Part shown: positions 1 through 5,660 of the stretch, piece by piece
Layout: every line of letters starts with the position of its first letter
Position numbering within the stretch: the stretch's first letter is position 1
Source: an uncultured Chlorobiales bacterium
GTDB taxonomy: Bacteria; Bacteroidota; Chlorobiia; Chlorobiales; Chlorobiaceae
Reading direction: 5' to 3'
Assembly (NCBI GenBank): GCA_903901395.1
Contig: CAIUQW010000063.1
Coordinates: 1 to 5,660, forward strand
Length of the DNA: 5,660 nt
Translations under genes and position numbers: made by a program
The notes under the pieces: model-generated
Databases searched by the model: none
Told to the model about the DNA's origin: nothing
The model's input: only the letters and a program-made list of their open reading frames with translations

Positions 1-74
1 ATGGAAAAGCTTGCGACAATGGGAATCAAAAAGGATGCGATAATTACCGAAGGCTAAATGAAGCAGGGTATTAA
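1..74 (+). CDS. C-terminal end of a Cys-rich Sel1/TPR-like repeat protein (5' truncated)
   Basis: The third + frame is open from the left edge to a TAA at 72-74 and gives about 23 residues. They include ACDNGNQKGC followed by DNYRRL. This matches the end of a Sel1-type repeat of the Helicobacter Hcp kind, whose consensus resembles A-C-D-x-G-N-x-K-G-C-x-N-L with two Cys separated by seven residues; the spacing here is identical. Such repeats fold into alpha/alpha solenoids that bind protein partners, and the Cys pairs form disulphides in secreted members. Whether this protein is exported cannot be seen because the N-terminus lies outside. Codon use (AGG, CTA, many A/T third positions) is unlike the GC-rich genes that follow. 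Another frame also reaches a stop (TAA at 55-57) but its peptide resembles nothing I recognise. The next gene starts 32 bp downstream on the same strand. Only a fragment is visible, so the assignment is moderate. Confidence 0.6.
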   Translation, partial: GKACDNGNQKGCDNYRRLNEAGY

Positions 75-105
75 CCCATTCTCTACCCATTAAATCCCAA
101 TCCCC
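75..105 (-). other. Four-G-run tract (possible G-quadruplex) in the hypE leader
   Basis: The + strand has C runs at 75-77, 86-88, 96-98 and 102-105, so the - strand carries four G runs with loops of 3, 7 and 8 nt. This is one nucleotide beyond the usual G3N1-7 definition. It fills nearly all of the gap between the preceding stop codon and the hypE start, and includes a direct repeat of ACCCATT at 74-80 and 85-91. No Shine-Dalgarno sequence is present in the same interval. The structure is a prediction from spacing only. Confidence 0.3.
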
Positions 106-106
106 A

Positions 107-1150
107 ATGACCATGCAGCTCAGTTGCCCTTCGCCGATTCTTCAGCATGAAACCGTCCAGATGGCTCATGGCGCGGGGGGGCGTTTGTCGCAGGAGCTGA
201 CGGCGCGGGTGTTCATGCCGCATCTCGGCAATCCGGTGCTCGATCAGCTCGACGATCAGGCGCGGTTCGAGGCCGAGCCGGGGCGCATCGCGTTCACCAC
301 CGACACCTACGTCGTCTCGCCGATCTTTTTCCCTGGCGGGAACATCGGCGATCTGGCGGTTAACGGCACGGTGAACGACCTCTCCGTCGGTGGCGCGGTG
401 CCGCGCTACCTGAGCGCCGGGTTCGTGCTCGAAGAGGGGCTGCCGCTCGCCGACCTCGAACGGATCGTCAAAAGCATGGCCGAGGCCGCGCGGAAAGCCG
501 GGGTGGTGATCGCGTGCGGCGACACGAAAGTGGTGCAGAAAGGGCAGTGCGACCGGATTTTCATCAACACCTCCGGCATCGGCTTCATCCCGCCGGGGCG
601 CGACGTGTCGTGCCGCAACCTCCGGCCCGGCGATGCGGTCATCCTCTCCGGCACCATTGGCGACCACGGCATGGCGATTCTCACCACCCGCGAAGGCCTC
701 TCCTTCCAGAGCCGCATCACAAGCGACTCCGCCGCCCTGAACGGCATGATCGCCGAGCTGCTCGCCGCCGCGCCCAGCCTCCACGCCATGCGCGACCCCA
801 CCCGAGGCGGCGTCGCGGCCACGCTCAACGAACTTGCCGCCTCGTCGTCGGTCGGCATCGAACTCGACGAAACCGCGATCCCCGTTCGCGAAGAGGTGCG
901 CGGAGCCGCCGAACTCCTCGGCATCGACCCACTCACCATCGCCAACGAAGGCAAAGTGCTGATCGTCGTCCCCGCCGCCGAAGCCGAAGCAGCGCTTGCC
1001 GCGATGCGCTCGCACGAGCACGGCAAAGAAGCCGCGATCATCGGCAACGTCACCGAAGAGCACCCCGGCATGGTGGTGATGCGCACGCCCTTCGGCAGCC
1101 GCCGAATTGTTGAAATGCCGCTGGGGGAACAGTTGCCGAGGATTTGCTGA
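107..1150 (+). CDS. hypE: Hydrogenase maturation protein HypE (carbamoyl dehydratase)
   Basis: HypE acts in the cytoplasm with HypF and the HypC-HypD complex. It takes a carbamoyl group from HypF onto its C-terminal Cys and dehydrates it with ATP to a thiocyanate that supplies the cyanide ligands of the [NiFe]-hydrogenase Fe. The 347-residue product is of usual family length. Visible features are the N-terminal HGAGGR loop (residues 21-26), the AIRS/PurM-type ATP-binding half with TTDTYVVSP (64-72) and GDLAVNGTVNDLSVGGA (81-97), the ACGDTKVV segment (136-143), a C-terminal AIRS_C half from about residue 172, and the diagnostic terminal PRIC with Cys347 as acceptor. ATG occurs at 107 and 113 and either could start; both precede the conserved core. 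No Shine-Dalgarno is seen. The usual partner hypD is not immediately upstream; a Sel1-like gene end is there instead. The identification is firm. Confidence 0.97.
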   Translation: MTMQLSCPSPILQHETVQMAHGAGGRLSQELTARVFMPHLGNPVLDQLDDQARFEAEPGRIAFTTDTYVVSPIFFPGGNIGDLAVNGTVNDLSVGGAVPRYLSAGFVLEEGLPLADLERIVKSMAEAARKAGVVIACGDTKVVQKGQCDRIFINTSGIGFIPPGRDVSCRNLRPGDAVILSGTIGDHGMAILTTREGLSFQSRITSDSAALNGMIAELLAAAPSLHAMRDPTRGGVAATLNELAASSSVGIELDETAIPVREEVRGAAELLGIDPLTIANEGKVLIVVPAAEAEAALAAMRSHEHGKEAAIIGNVTEEHPGMVVMRTPFGSRRIVEMPLGEQLPRIC

Positions 1151-1155
1151 GGAGA

Positions 1156-1236
1156 ATGGCGGACGAAGTGGACGTTGTGGCCGAGGTGGACTGAGTGGAC
1201 GAACACAGAGTTGTCCAGCCAGTCCATTCGGTCCAT
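1156..1236. repeat. Degenerate 9-bp tandem repeat that flips strand, forming a hairpin
   Basis: Five 9-bp units from 1156 (ATGGCGGAC, GAAGTGGAC, GTTGTGGCC, GAGGTGGAC, TGAGTGGAC) share a GTGGAC core. One unrelated 9-mer (1201-1209) follows. Three further 9-bp units (1210-1236) then carry the complement, GTCCA, in the same phase. The inner units pair as a 14-bp inverted repeat, 1187-1200 with 1213-1226, with two central mismatches and a 12-nt loop. It begins 5 bp after the hypE stop. No T tract follows, so it is not a canonical intrinsic terminator, although it could stop transcription or protect the hypE mRNA 3' end. Confidence 0.6.
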
Positions 1237-1254
1237 TGAAGCTCTTGCTGTGCT

Positions 1255-1282
1255 TTGAATTCATACGTTGTACGTATATTCT
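1255..1282 (+). promoter_or_regulatory. Candidate promoter with palindromic operator-like site
   Basis: A perfect inverted repeat ATACGT-TGT-ACGTAT lies at 1263-1277. It sits between a possible -35 (TTGAAT, 1255-1260) and a weak -10 (TATTCT, 1277-1282) spaced by 16 bp. The next start codon, at 1373, is the radical SAM gene, which would give a leader of roughly 80 nt. The palindrome is directly visible; the promoter boxes match consensus only partly, and green sulfur and related bacteria may not follow the E. coli consensus. No cobalamin-riboswitch B12 box is seen between here and 1373. Confidence 0.25.
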
Positions 1283-1372
1283 CTTTCGTTGCGAGCGGTT
1301 TTTTTCGGATTGTTGCCTTTTCCGAGCGCGTTTGCATCCGCTGAATCCAACCTCGATCTATCTCATTCTCTT

Positions 1373-3178
1373 ATGGCGTATTACAGGAAAATCTGCTTTG
1401 TCGAGGCTCCGCAGGCGATTGTTACGCCGTTTCCGAGGTATATCAGCGACTGTATCGGGGTTTGCTATCTCGCTGCTGCCGTGGAGGATATCGTCGAGAG
1501 CATGGCGATGCCGGAGAACTATTACAATGACGGGATTTTCGAGAGTTTCGAGCGGTTGCTGAAATCGCGCCCGTTCGATCTCGTCGCCATCTCCTCGATG
1601 ACCGGAGGCTTCAACAATGCGGAGAAACTTGCACGGATCGCCAAAAAACATGGCATTACGGTGGTGATGGGCGGCTTCCATCCGACCGCGCTGCCCGAGC
1701 AGGTGCTCGATCTCGGGTGCGTCGATCTGGTGGTGATCGGCGAAGGGGAGGCGACCTTTCGGGAGCTGGTCGAAAAGGGGCCGTCGCGCGAGGTGAAGGG
1801 GCTGGTCTGGAAGGAGAACGGCGAGTTTGTCTATACCGGAATGCGCGAGCTGATCAAGGATGTGGACTCGATCCGGTTGCCGTTGCGTTCTATCCGGCCC
1901 GAGCGGTTTGGCGAGAAGAGCGCGGATTACACCATTGATACGATTTATACGTCGCGTGGTTGTCCCTGGGTCTGTTCGTTCTGCGCGAACGACAAGATGC
2001 ACAAGCAATGGCGGGGCCGGAGCGCGGAGAATGTGGTCGAGGAGATCGCGCAGTTGCACGATCCCAAAAAGAAGAAGCTGCTGAAGATTTGGGACGCGAA
2101 TTTCCTCACCAACATCAAGCGCGTCGAGCGGATTTGCGACCTCATGATCGAGCGCGGACTGACCAACTTCAGGATCGTCACCGAAACCCGAGCCAAGGAT
2201 ATTATCCGCGCCGAACGCATCCTGCCGAAGCTGCGCATGATCGGGCTGAACAAGGTGGGCCTCGGCATCGAGAGTCCGAATCCGAAGACGCTTGAACTGA
2301 TGAACAAGCAGAACTCGCTCGACGAGGTGACGACGGCGATCAATCTGCTCAACAAATTCGGCGTCGGCTCGGAGGGGTACTTCATCGTCGGCCACTACGC
2401 GGAGAGCGTCGAGGACACGATGCCTTACCCGAAATTCGCCCGAGCGCTCGGCCTTCGCCAGACGCTTTTCATGGCGATGACGCCCTATCCCGGTACGAAG
2501 ATTTTCGACGAATACGCTCGCGAGAATAATATTACGTCATTCGACTGGGACCTGTATAACAACTTCGTGCCGGTGATCCGCACGGCGCATATGGAGAACC
2601 GCGACATCATGCGCATGATGGTTTACTGCAACGTGGCCTTCTGCGACTACCGCTCCGTGCTCAAGCGCGACGATAATCGCGGCGTGCTGCTGGCATTTTT
2701 GAAGGACTTGTTCCAGCTCGTCTTTCTGCTCAAGATCAACAAAACGCTCGACCGGAAAGAGGCCGCGCAGATTCTCTTCGAGGCGTTCGAGCTGTGGATC
2801 GGAACCTCGCCGTCGCCAGAATACGTTAAAACACCGACGCCACCGCCGCTCAAGCAGCCTACCGGCGTGTGCCTCGCGCACTCATCCGGCCAGCGCATCG
2901 ACTTCCGCATCGAGCAGGCGGGCGACCGGCGCGTGCTGAAACTACGCCAGGTTCCGGCGAACGAACCGCCGGAGTTCCCGGTAGTGCGTCTCGAAGAGGT
3001 GGTCGATGCGGCCTTCTCGCTCACGATGGACGACCTCATGCGGCTGCTCTACCGCAACGAACTGATACGCAACAACCCCCGCCACACCACCCGCCAGGCG
3101 CTGGCGCTCGTCGGAGATCGCGAAATTCGCAAACTGGCGATGCGCTTCTGGAGGCTCTATCGCGGATGCTATCGGTGA
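1373..3178 (+). CDS. B12-binding radical SAM protein, BchE/P-methylase-like (class B), substrate unknown
   Basis: The product (601 residues) joins an N-terminal cobalamin-binding Rossmann domain (about 10-135) to a radical SAM barrel (about 185-400). In the first domain I see [26 protein letters not shown] (MGGFHP at 99-104) and VVIGEGE (GEGE at 123-126), as in BchE and P-methylase relatives; the His of the DxHxxG cobalamin motif is not apparent. Cys197, Cys201 and Cys204 in [10 protein letters not shown] form the CX3CX2C site for the [4Fe-4S] cluster that cleaves S-adenosylmethionine. [15 protein letters not shown] and [13 protein letters not shown] are typical barrel segments. A hydrophobic helix (438-455), a Pro-rich linker (487-497) and an unassigned tail (498-601) follow. 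Green sulfur bacteria use such enzymes (BchQ, BchR, BchE) in bacteriochlorophyll synthesis, but I cannot place this one among them. The ATG at 1373 is chosen because homology begins there; an in-frame ATG at 1268 would add a spurious signal-peptide-like leader. There is no clear Shine-Dalgarno. Confidence 0.92.
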   Translation: MAYYRKICFVEAPQAIVTPFPRYISDCIGVCYLAAAVEDIVESMAMPENYYNDGIFESFERLLKSRPFDLVAISSMTGGFNNAEKLARIAKKHGITVVMGGFHPTALPEQVLDLGCVDLVVIGEGEATFRELVEKGPSREVKGLVWKENGEFVYTGMRELIKDVDSIRLPLRSIRPERFGEKSADYTIDTIYTSRGCPWVCSFCANDKMHKQWRGRSAENVVEEIAQLHDPKKKKLLKIWDANFLTNIKRVERICDLMIERGLTNFRIVTETRAKDIIRAERILPKLRMIGLNKVGLGIESPNPKTLELMNKQNSLDEVTTAINLLNKFGVGSEGYFIVGHYAESVEDTMPYPKFARALGLRQTLFMAMTPYPGTKIFDEYARENNITSFDWDLYNNFVPVIRTAHMENRDIMRMMVYCNVAFCDYRSVLKRDDNRGVLLAFLKDLFQLVFLLKINKTLDRKEAAQILFEAFELWIGTSPSPEYVKTPTPPPLKQPTGVCLAHSSGQRIDFRIEQAGDRRVLKLRQVPANEPPEFPVVRLEEVVDAAFSLTMDDLMRLLYRNELIRNNPRHTTRQALALVGDREIRKLAMRFWRLYRGCYR

Positions 3179-3237
3179 TCAGTGGATTTGAAAGTCGATG
3201 GATAGAGTAGAATCTACCGATAGCAATCGTTGTTACA

Positions 3238-3259
3238 GAAAGAAATTGAGCTGAAGCCC
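3238..3259 (-). terminator. Possible leftward terminator at the left end of the hairpin element
   Basis: Read on the - strand, GGGCTTCAGCTC (complement of 3248-3259) folds with one G-U wobble and is followed by AATTTCTTTC. It mirrors the right-hand end. On the + strand the wobble becomes an A-C mismatch, so the fold is better in leftward transcripts. No leftward gene in the window would obviously use it. Confidence 0.25.
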
Positions 3260-3458
3260 CTGATTTATTTTGTGTTATCCATAAACCCCGGACTAAAGTC
3301 CGGGGCAATTGTTTAAAAATTTGAATCGCCGGAATAATAACATTCAGGAGGGTTTTAACCCTCTGGACATTCTGTTCTCTTGTATTCAAAATTGCCTCGG
3401 CTTTCAAGCCGGGGTCGCAGATGCCAATAAATACAATGGGCTTCAGCCCAATTTCTTT
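3239..3458. repeat. 220-bp symmetric five-hairpin element with terminal inverted repeats
   Basis: The ends are 21-bp inverted repeats with 20 matches (3239-3259 and 3438-3458). Inside lie five hairpins in mirror order. A: 3248-3259, imperfect. B: 3286-3294 with 3297-3305, 9 perfect pairs. C: 3348-3354 with 3357-3363, 7 perfect pairs. B': 3395-3403 with 3406-3414, 9 pairs with one G-T. A': 3437-3442 with 3445-3450, 6 pairs. The B and B' flanks are also inverted (CAATT and AATTG, TTGAAT and ATTCAA), so the whole is roughly A-B-C-B'-A'. Every hairpin has a two-base centre framed by T and A. It carries no transposase and would be non-autonomous if mobile. I recall similar hairpin-rich dispersed repeats in Bacteroidota/Chlorobiota genomes, but copy number cannot be judged here. 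Confidence 0.7.
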
Positions 3459-3460
3459 TT
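3437..3460 (+). terminator. Possible intrinsic terminator at the right end of the hairpin element
   Basis: The stem TGGGCT/AGCCCA (central TTCA) is followed at once by ATTTCTTTTT. This is the best hairpin-plus-T-tract downstream of the radical SAM gene and may end its transcript about 270 nt after the stop codon. The stem is short, five to six pairs, so efficiency is doubtful. Hairpin B upstream is stronger but lacks a continuous T run. Confidence 0.35.
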
Positions 3461-3495
3461 CCGGTAAGTTTTGTGAGTTATTGCTGCCGGAGTAA

Positions 3496-3507
3496 TAAAC
3501 CGGTTTA
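3496..3507. promoter_or_regulatory. Perfect 12-bp palindrome TAAACCGGTTTA
   Basis: This self-complementary 12-mer lies about 105 bp upstream of the HAD start codon and just outside the hairpin element. It could be an operator for that gene or an outer part of the repeat. No clear -35/-10 pair is found next to it, so a regulatory role is a guess. Confidence 0.2.
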
Positions 3508-3611
3508 AGCGCAGGAGCCAATTATTGATCGTATTCGGGATCGTCATCGTGTATTTGACCCCGATACCGATGCGACCGGAAACTTTTCAACAAACGACGT
3601 AACCGATTTTC

Positions 3612-4274
3612 ATGATAGAAGCGATTTTGTGGGATAACGATGGGGTACTGATTGACAGCGAGGCGATTTTTTTCGAGATGACTCGCTCCTTTTTCGCCGA
3701 GGCGGGGCTGCATATCGATGCGGAGTACTGGGGCGTCGAGTATCTCGGCAATGCGAAGCACAGCTACCAGATCGCCGGGGAGCTTGGGCTTGCGCCGGAG
3801 CTGATTCCGCCGCTGCTCGACCGGCGCAACGAGGCGTTCGTCCAGCGGTTGCGCTCGCCGGTGCCGCTCATGCCGATGGTTCGCGAGACTATCGAGACGC
3901 TCTCCGGCAATGTGCGGCTCGCCATCGTGACGGGCAGTCCGCGCGACAAGGTGATGCTGATGCACGCGGCGCACGGCCTGCTCGACCACTTCGAGGTCAT
4001 CGTCACCGATGATGAAATCGCGAACGCCAAGCCCCATCCGGAGCCGTATCTGAAAGCTATGGAAATGTTGGGGGTGACGCCGGAGCAGTGCCTCGCGGTG
4101 GAGGATTCGCGGCGCGGCCTCGATTCAGCGGTGGCCGCCGGGCTGCGGTGCATCGCGGTGCCGAACGCACTGACGCGGATTCAGCGCTTCGAGCGGGCCT
4201 TCGCCGTGGAAGATGATGCTTCGGGCGTGCTAAAGCATGTGCGGTGGATGCATCGCGCGAGCAGGAGCGAATAG
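3612..4274 (+). CDS. HAD-superfamily hydrolase, subfamily IA (phosphatase/phosphoglucomutase-like)
   Basis: A cytoplasmic Mg-dependent phosphotransferase of 220 residues, typical for the beta-phosphoglucomutase/phosphoglycolate phosphatase branch. All four HAD motifs are present. Motif I is WDNDGVLIDSE with nucleophile Asp8 and general acid Asp10. Motif II is VTGS with Thr107. Motif III is Lys140 in ANAKPHPEPYLKAM. Motif IV is VEDSRRG with Glu164-Asp165 for Mg binding. Residues about 17-85 form the helical C1 cap that sets substrate choice. The DSxxG-type motif IV and the xxKPHPEPYL stretch point to sugar- or small-phosphate substrates, but the substrate cannot be read from sequence. Trp7 before the nucleophile replaces the more usual Phe. 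The ATG at 3612 is set by motif I and has no Shine-Dalgarno. The gene converges on the kinase gene with 26 bp between stop codons and no visible terminator there. Confidence 0.92.
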   Translation: MIEAILWDNDGVLIDSEAIFFEMTRSFFAEAGLHIDAEYWGVEYLGNAKHSYQIAGELGLAPELIPPLLDRRNEAFVQRLRSPVPLMPMVRETIETLSGNVRLAIVTGSPRDKVMLMHAAHGLLDHFEVIVTDDEIANAKPHPEPYLKAMEMLGVTPEQCLAVEDSRRGLDSAVAAGLRCIAVPNALTRIQRFERAFAVEDDASGVLKHVRWMHRASRSE

Positions 4275-4300
4275 CTCAGACGTTCATCCGCCGGAAGCTG

Positions 4301-5660
4301 TCATGGCTGCGCCGTGCAGGAGCTCAGCGTCTGATCGACTGCTTCGATGAAATCGCTGATACTGAAGGGCTTCTGGATGAAATTCGCCTCGTCGTCATCC
4401 GTCCAACACCGAATGGTGGTTTCCGGCGCGTGCGCCGACATGAAAAGAAGCTTCATCGATGGATTTTTCTGCCGGAGCTGTCGGCTCATCTCCATGCAGT
4501 TCATGTCCGGAAGCACGACGTCGGTCACCACCAGATCCACGGGTTTGGCGTGGCATTCGGTGATTTTCAGGCACTCTCCGGCATCTTTGGCGGTGAGCAC
4601 GGTAAAGTCGCGGCTTTCAAGAATGTCTTCGATCAGTCTGAGAATAAACGGCTCGTCGTCAACCACCATGATCGTCTCTTTTTTCGGTGAAACGTCAGCC
4701 GTTTCAATGCTTTCCTTCAGCACGGTTTTAACCTCCACAGTTTCAGCCTGATGGTGCAGCGGCAGATAGATCGCGAAGGTCGTGCCCTGGCCCGGCTCCG
4801 TGTGACATTCGATGTGGCCGTTGTTCTGCATCACGATGCCGTAGACCGTCGAAAGGCCGAGGCCGGTGCCTTTGCCGATCTCTTTGGTGGTGAAGAATGG
4901 CTCGTAAATGTGAGGCAGAACCTGTTCGTCGATGCCGCAGCCATCGTCGCTCACAGAGAGTTTCGCGAACTTTCCCGGCTTGAATCCCGACCTGCCGTTG
5001 ACGCAATCGGCCATGTCGAGCTGAATGGATTCGCATCCGATCTGAATCGCTCCGTTCCCGGCGATGGCGTCGCGGGCGTTGACGAGCAGGTTGGTAAGAA
5101 TCTGGTCGAGCTGCATCGGGTCGAGCTTCACCTGAACCGTTTCGTCGCGAGGCTTCCATTCGAGGTCGATGCCTTCGCCGATGAGGCTCCGGTGCAGGCG
5201 CAGGCTCTCCGAAACTGCCCCGTTCAGTTCGAACACCTGTGGTATCATGACCTGCTTTCTGGCGAAAGTGAGGAGCTGGCGGGTCATTTCCGATGAACGG
5301 CTCGCGAGCTGGTGAATGTCATCGATGTGCGAAACGGCGGGATTGGCGGCGTCGAGCTTTTTGAGAGCCAGCTCTGTATTTCCAAGGATCGCCGTAAGGG
5401 CGTTATTGAAGTCGTGGGCAATGCCGCCTGCAAGCTGGCCGACAAGCTCCATTTTCTGATACTGCAAAATCTGCTCCTGAAGCTTTTTCTGCTGCTCTTC
5501 AGCTCGCTTGAGTTCGGTGATTTCGGTCACGACCGCCACCATGCAGGGATTTCCCTCGATGATGGCCCGTTTGCCGCGAAACATCGCCCATTTGTAGGGC
5601 GGCCCGCTTTTGTGGTACATTCTGAACTCGGCGCTCTCCTCGGTGTTGCAATAGATGATC
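4301..5660 (-). CDS. PAS-containing hybrid sensor histidine kinase with C-terminal receiver (5' truncated)
   Basis: The frame stays open to the right window edge, so the visible 452 residues are the C-terminal part; the Met encoded at 5618-5620 lies inside a PAS domain and is not the start. Counting from the first full codon at the edge, a PAS/PAC end (about 10-50, with YHKSGPPYKW and VVTEITELKRAEE) leads through a helical linker to the dimerisation domain with His82 in GGIAHDFNNALTAILGN. The ATPase domain has the N box NLLVNARDAI (Asn194), G1 DDGCGI (238-243), F box EPFFTTK and G2 GTGLGL (264-269). A receiver follows, with acidic pair Asp334-Asp335, phospho-acceptor Asp380 in VVTDVVLPDM and Lys430 in FIQKPFS. 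All catalytic residues are intact, so it should autophosphorylate on His and pass the phosphate to its own Asp. The dimerisation domain is NtrB-like. No transmembrane segment is visible. Signal and output are unknown; no partner regulator gene is in the window. Confidence 0.95.
   Translation of the reverse strand, partial: IIYCNTEESAEFRMYHKSGPPYKWAMFRGKRAIIEGNPCMVAVVTEITELKRAEEQQKKLQEQILQYQKMELVGQLAGGIAHDFNNALTAILGNTELALKKLDAANPAVSHIDDIHQLASRSSEMTRQLLTFARKQVMIPQVFELNGAVSESLRLHRSLIGEGIDLEWKPRDETVQVKLDPMQLDQILTNLLVNARDAIAGNGAIQIGCESIQLDMADCVNGRSGFKPGKFAKLSVSDDGCGIDEQVLPHIYEPFFTTKEIGKGTGLGLSTVYGIVMQNNGHIECHTEPGQGTTFAIYLPLHHQAETVEVKTVLKESIETADVSPKKETIMVVDDEPFILRLIEDILESRDFTVLTAKDAGECLKITECHAKPVDLVVTDVVLPDMNCMEMSRQLRQKNPSMKLLFMSAHAPETTIRCWTDDDEANFIQKPFSISDFIEAVDQTLSSCTAQP

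Larger units (their letters stand above)
3179..3611. other. 433-bp intergenic region, no credible gene
   Basis: This AT-richer stretch separates the radical SAM and HAD genes. It holds the five-hairpin element (3239-3458), a 12-bp palindrome at 3496-3507, and a 13-bp near direct repeat (GCCGGAATAATAA at 3328-3340, GCCGGAGTAATAA at 3486-3498). From 3508 to 3611 I see no convincing promoter, Shine-Dalgarno or RNA gene. The short open frame running leftward through it translates the hairpins and overlaps the end of the radical SAM gene, so I do not call it. Confidence 0.7.

Noticed and set aside
1156..1194. 12-codon mini-ORF (MADEVDVVAEVD) right after hypE, with GAGGAG before its ATG
   Set aside because: The Shine-Dalgarno-like sequence is only about one base from the ATG, and the codons are simply the 9-bp repeat read as triplets.
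1156..1236. CRISPR array
   Set aside because: Units are 9 bp, contiguous and degenerate, without spacers, and the array changes strand.
83..1264. Long - strand open frame (393 codons) opposite hypE
   Set aside because: A shadow of hypE in GC-rich DNA: low-complexity His/Arg/Gly-rich product, no recognisable domain.
1268..1372. N-terminal extension of the radical SAM frame from an ATG at 1268, resembling a signal peptide
   Set aside because: It would export a cytoplasmic S-adenosylmethionine/cobalamin enzyme, it overlaps the operator-like palindrome, and family similarity begins at the ATG at 1373.
1151..1372. Cobalamin riboswitch ahead of the B12-dependent enzyme
   Set aside because: No B12-box-like GCCACTG or the expected paired elements are visible in this 222-bp gap.
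1358..2395. Long - strand open frame (345 codons) opposite the radical SAM gene
   Set aside because: Antisense shadow of a gene with clear catalytic motifs; product is rich in Arg/His/Asp with no domain.
3036..3521. - strand open frame of 161 codons across the hairpin element
   Set aside because: It translates the hairpins and the antisense end of the radical SAM gene; no start signal or family resemblance.
4275..4300. Shared bidirectional terminator between the convergent HAD and kinase genes
   Set aside because: Only 26 bp, with no adequate stem or T tract.
5618..5620. Start codon of the histidine kinase at the Met encoded here
   Set aside because: The frame continues upstream to the window edge with PAS-like residues (TEESAEFR) directly joined to the PAC segment, so this Met is internal.

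Overview
The window reads as chromosomal DNA of a GC-rich anaerobe or phototroph. A green sulfur bacterium (Chlorobiota, Chlorobaculum-like) is my best guess. The reasons are a [NiFe]-hydrogenase maturation gene beside a cobalamin-binding radical SAM protein of the BchE/P-methylase type, start codons without clear Shine-Dalgarno sequences, and a hairpin-rich dispersed-repeat style of intergenic DNA. This is inference; there is no rRNA or other phylogenetic marker in the window.

Layout, left to right: (1) the last ~24 codons of a Cys-rich Sel1/TPR-like repeat protein on the + strand; (2) a short C-run leader, then a complete hypE; (3) a 222-bp gap with a degenerate 9-bp repeat that switches strand to form a palindrome, and a small operator-like palindrome; (4) a complete 601-residue B12-binding radical SAM protein with an unassigned C-terminal tail; (5) a 433-bp gene-free stretch dominated by a 220-bp symmetric element of five hairpins with 21-bp terminal inverted repeats; (6) a complete HAD-family phosphatase; (7) convergent to it, the 3' part of a PAS-containing hybrid histidine kinase on the - strand, running off the right edge.

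The protein genes do not form an obvious single pathway. HypE makes the cyanide ligand precursor for [NiFe]-hydrogenase. The radical SAM protein probably does a cobalamin-assisted methylation or related step on an unknown substrate. The HAD enzyme is a generic phosphatase or mutase, and the kinase is a sensor with its own receiver domain. The gaps after hypE and after the radical SAM gene argue against one operon.

The most distinctive signal is the five-hairpin element at 3239-3458. Its order is A-B-C-B'-A', all five loops follow T-NN-A, two base pairs differ in a compensated way between B and B', and both ends read outward as hairpin plus T-rich tract. It looks like a non-autonomous repeat or a bidirectional transcription insulator; whether it is new cannot be decided without database searches.
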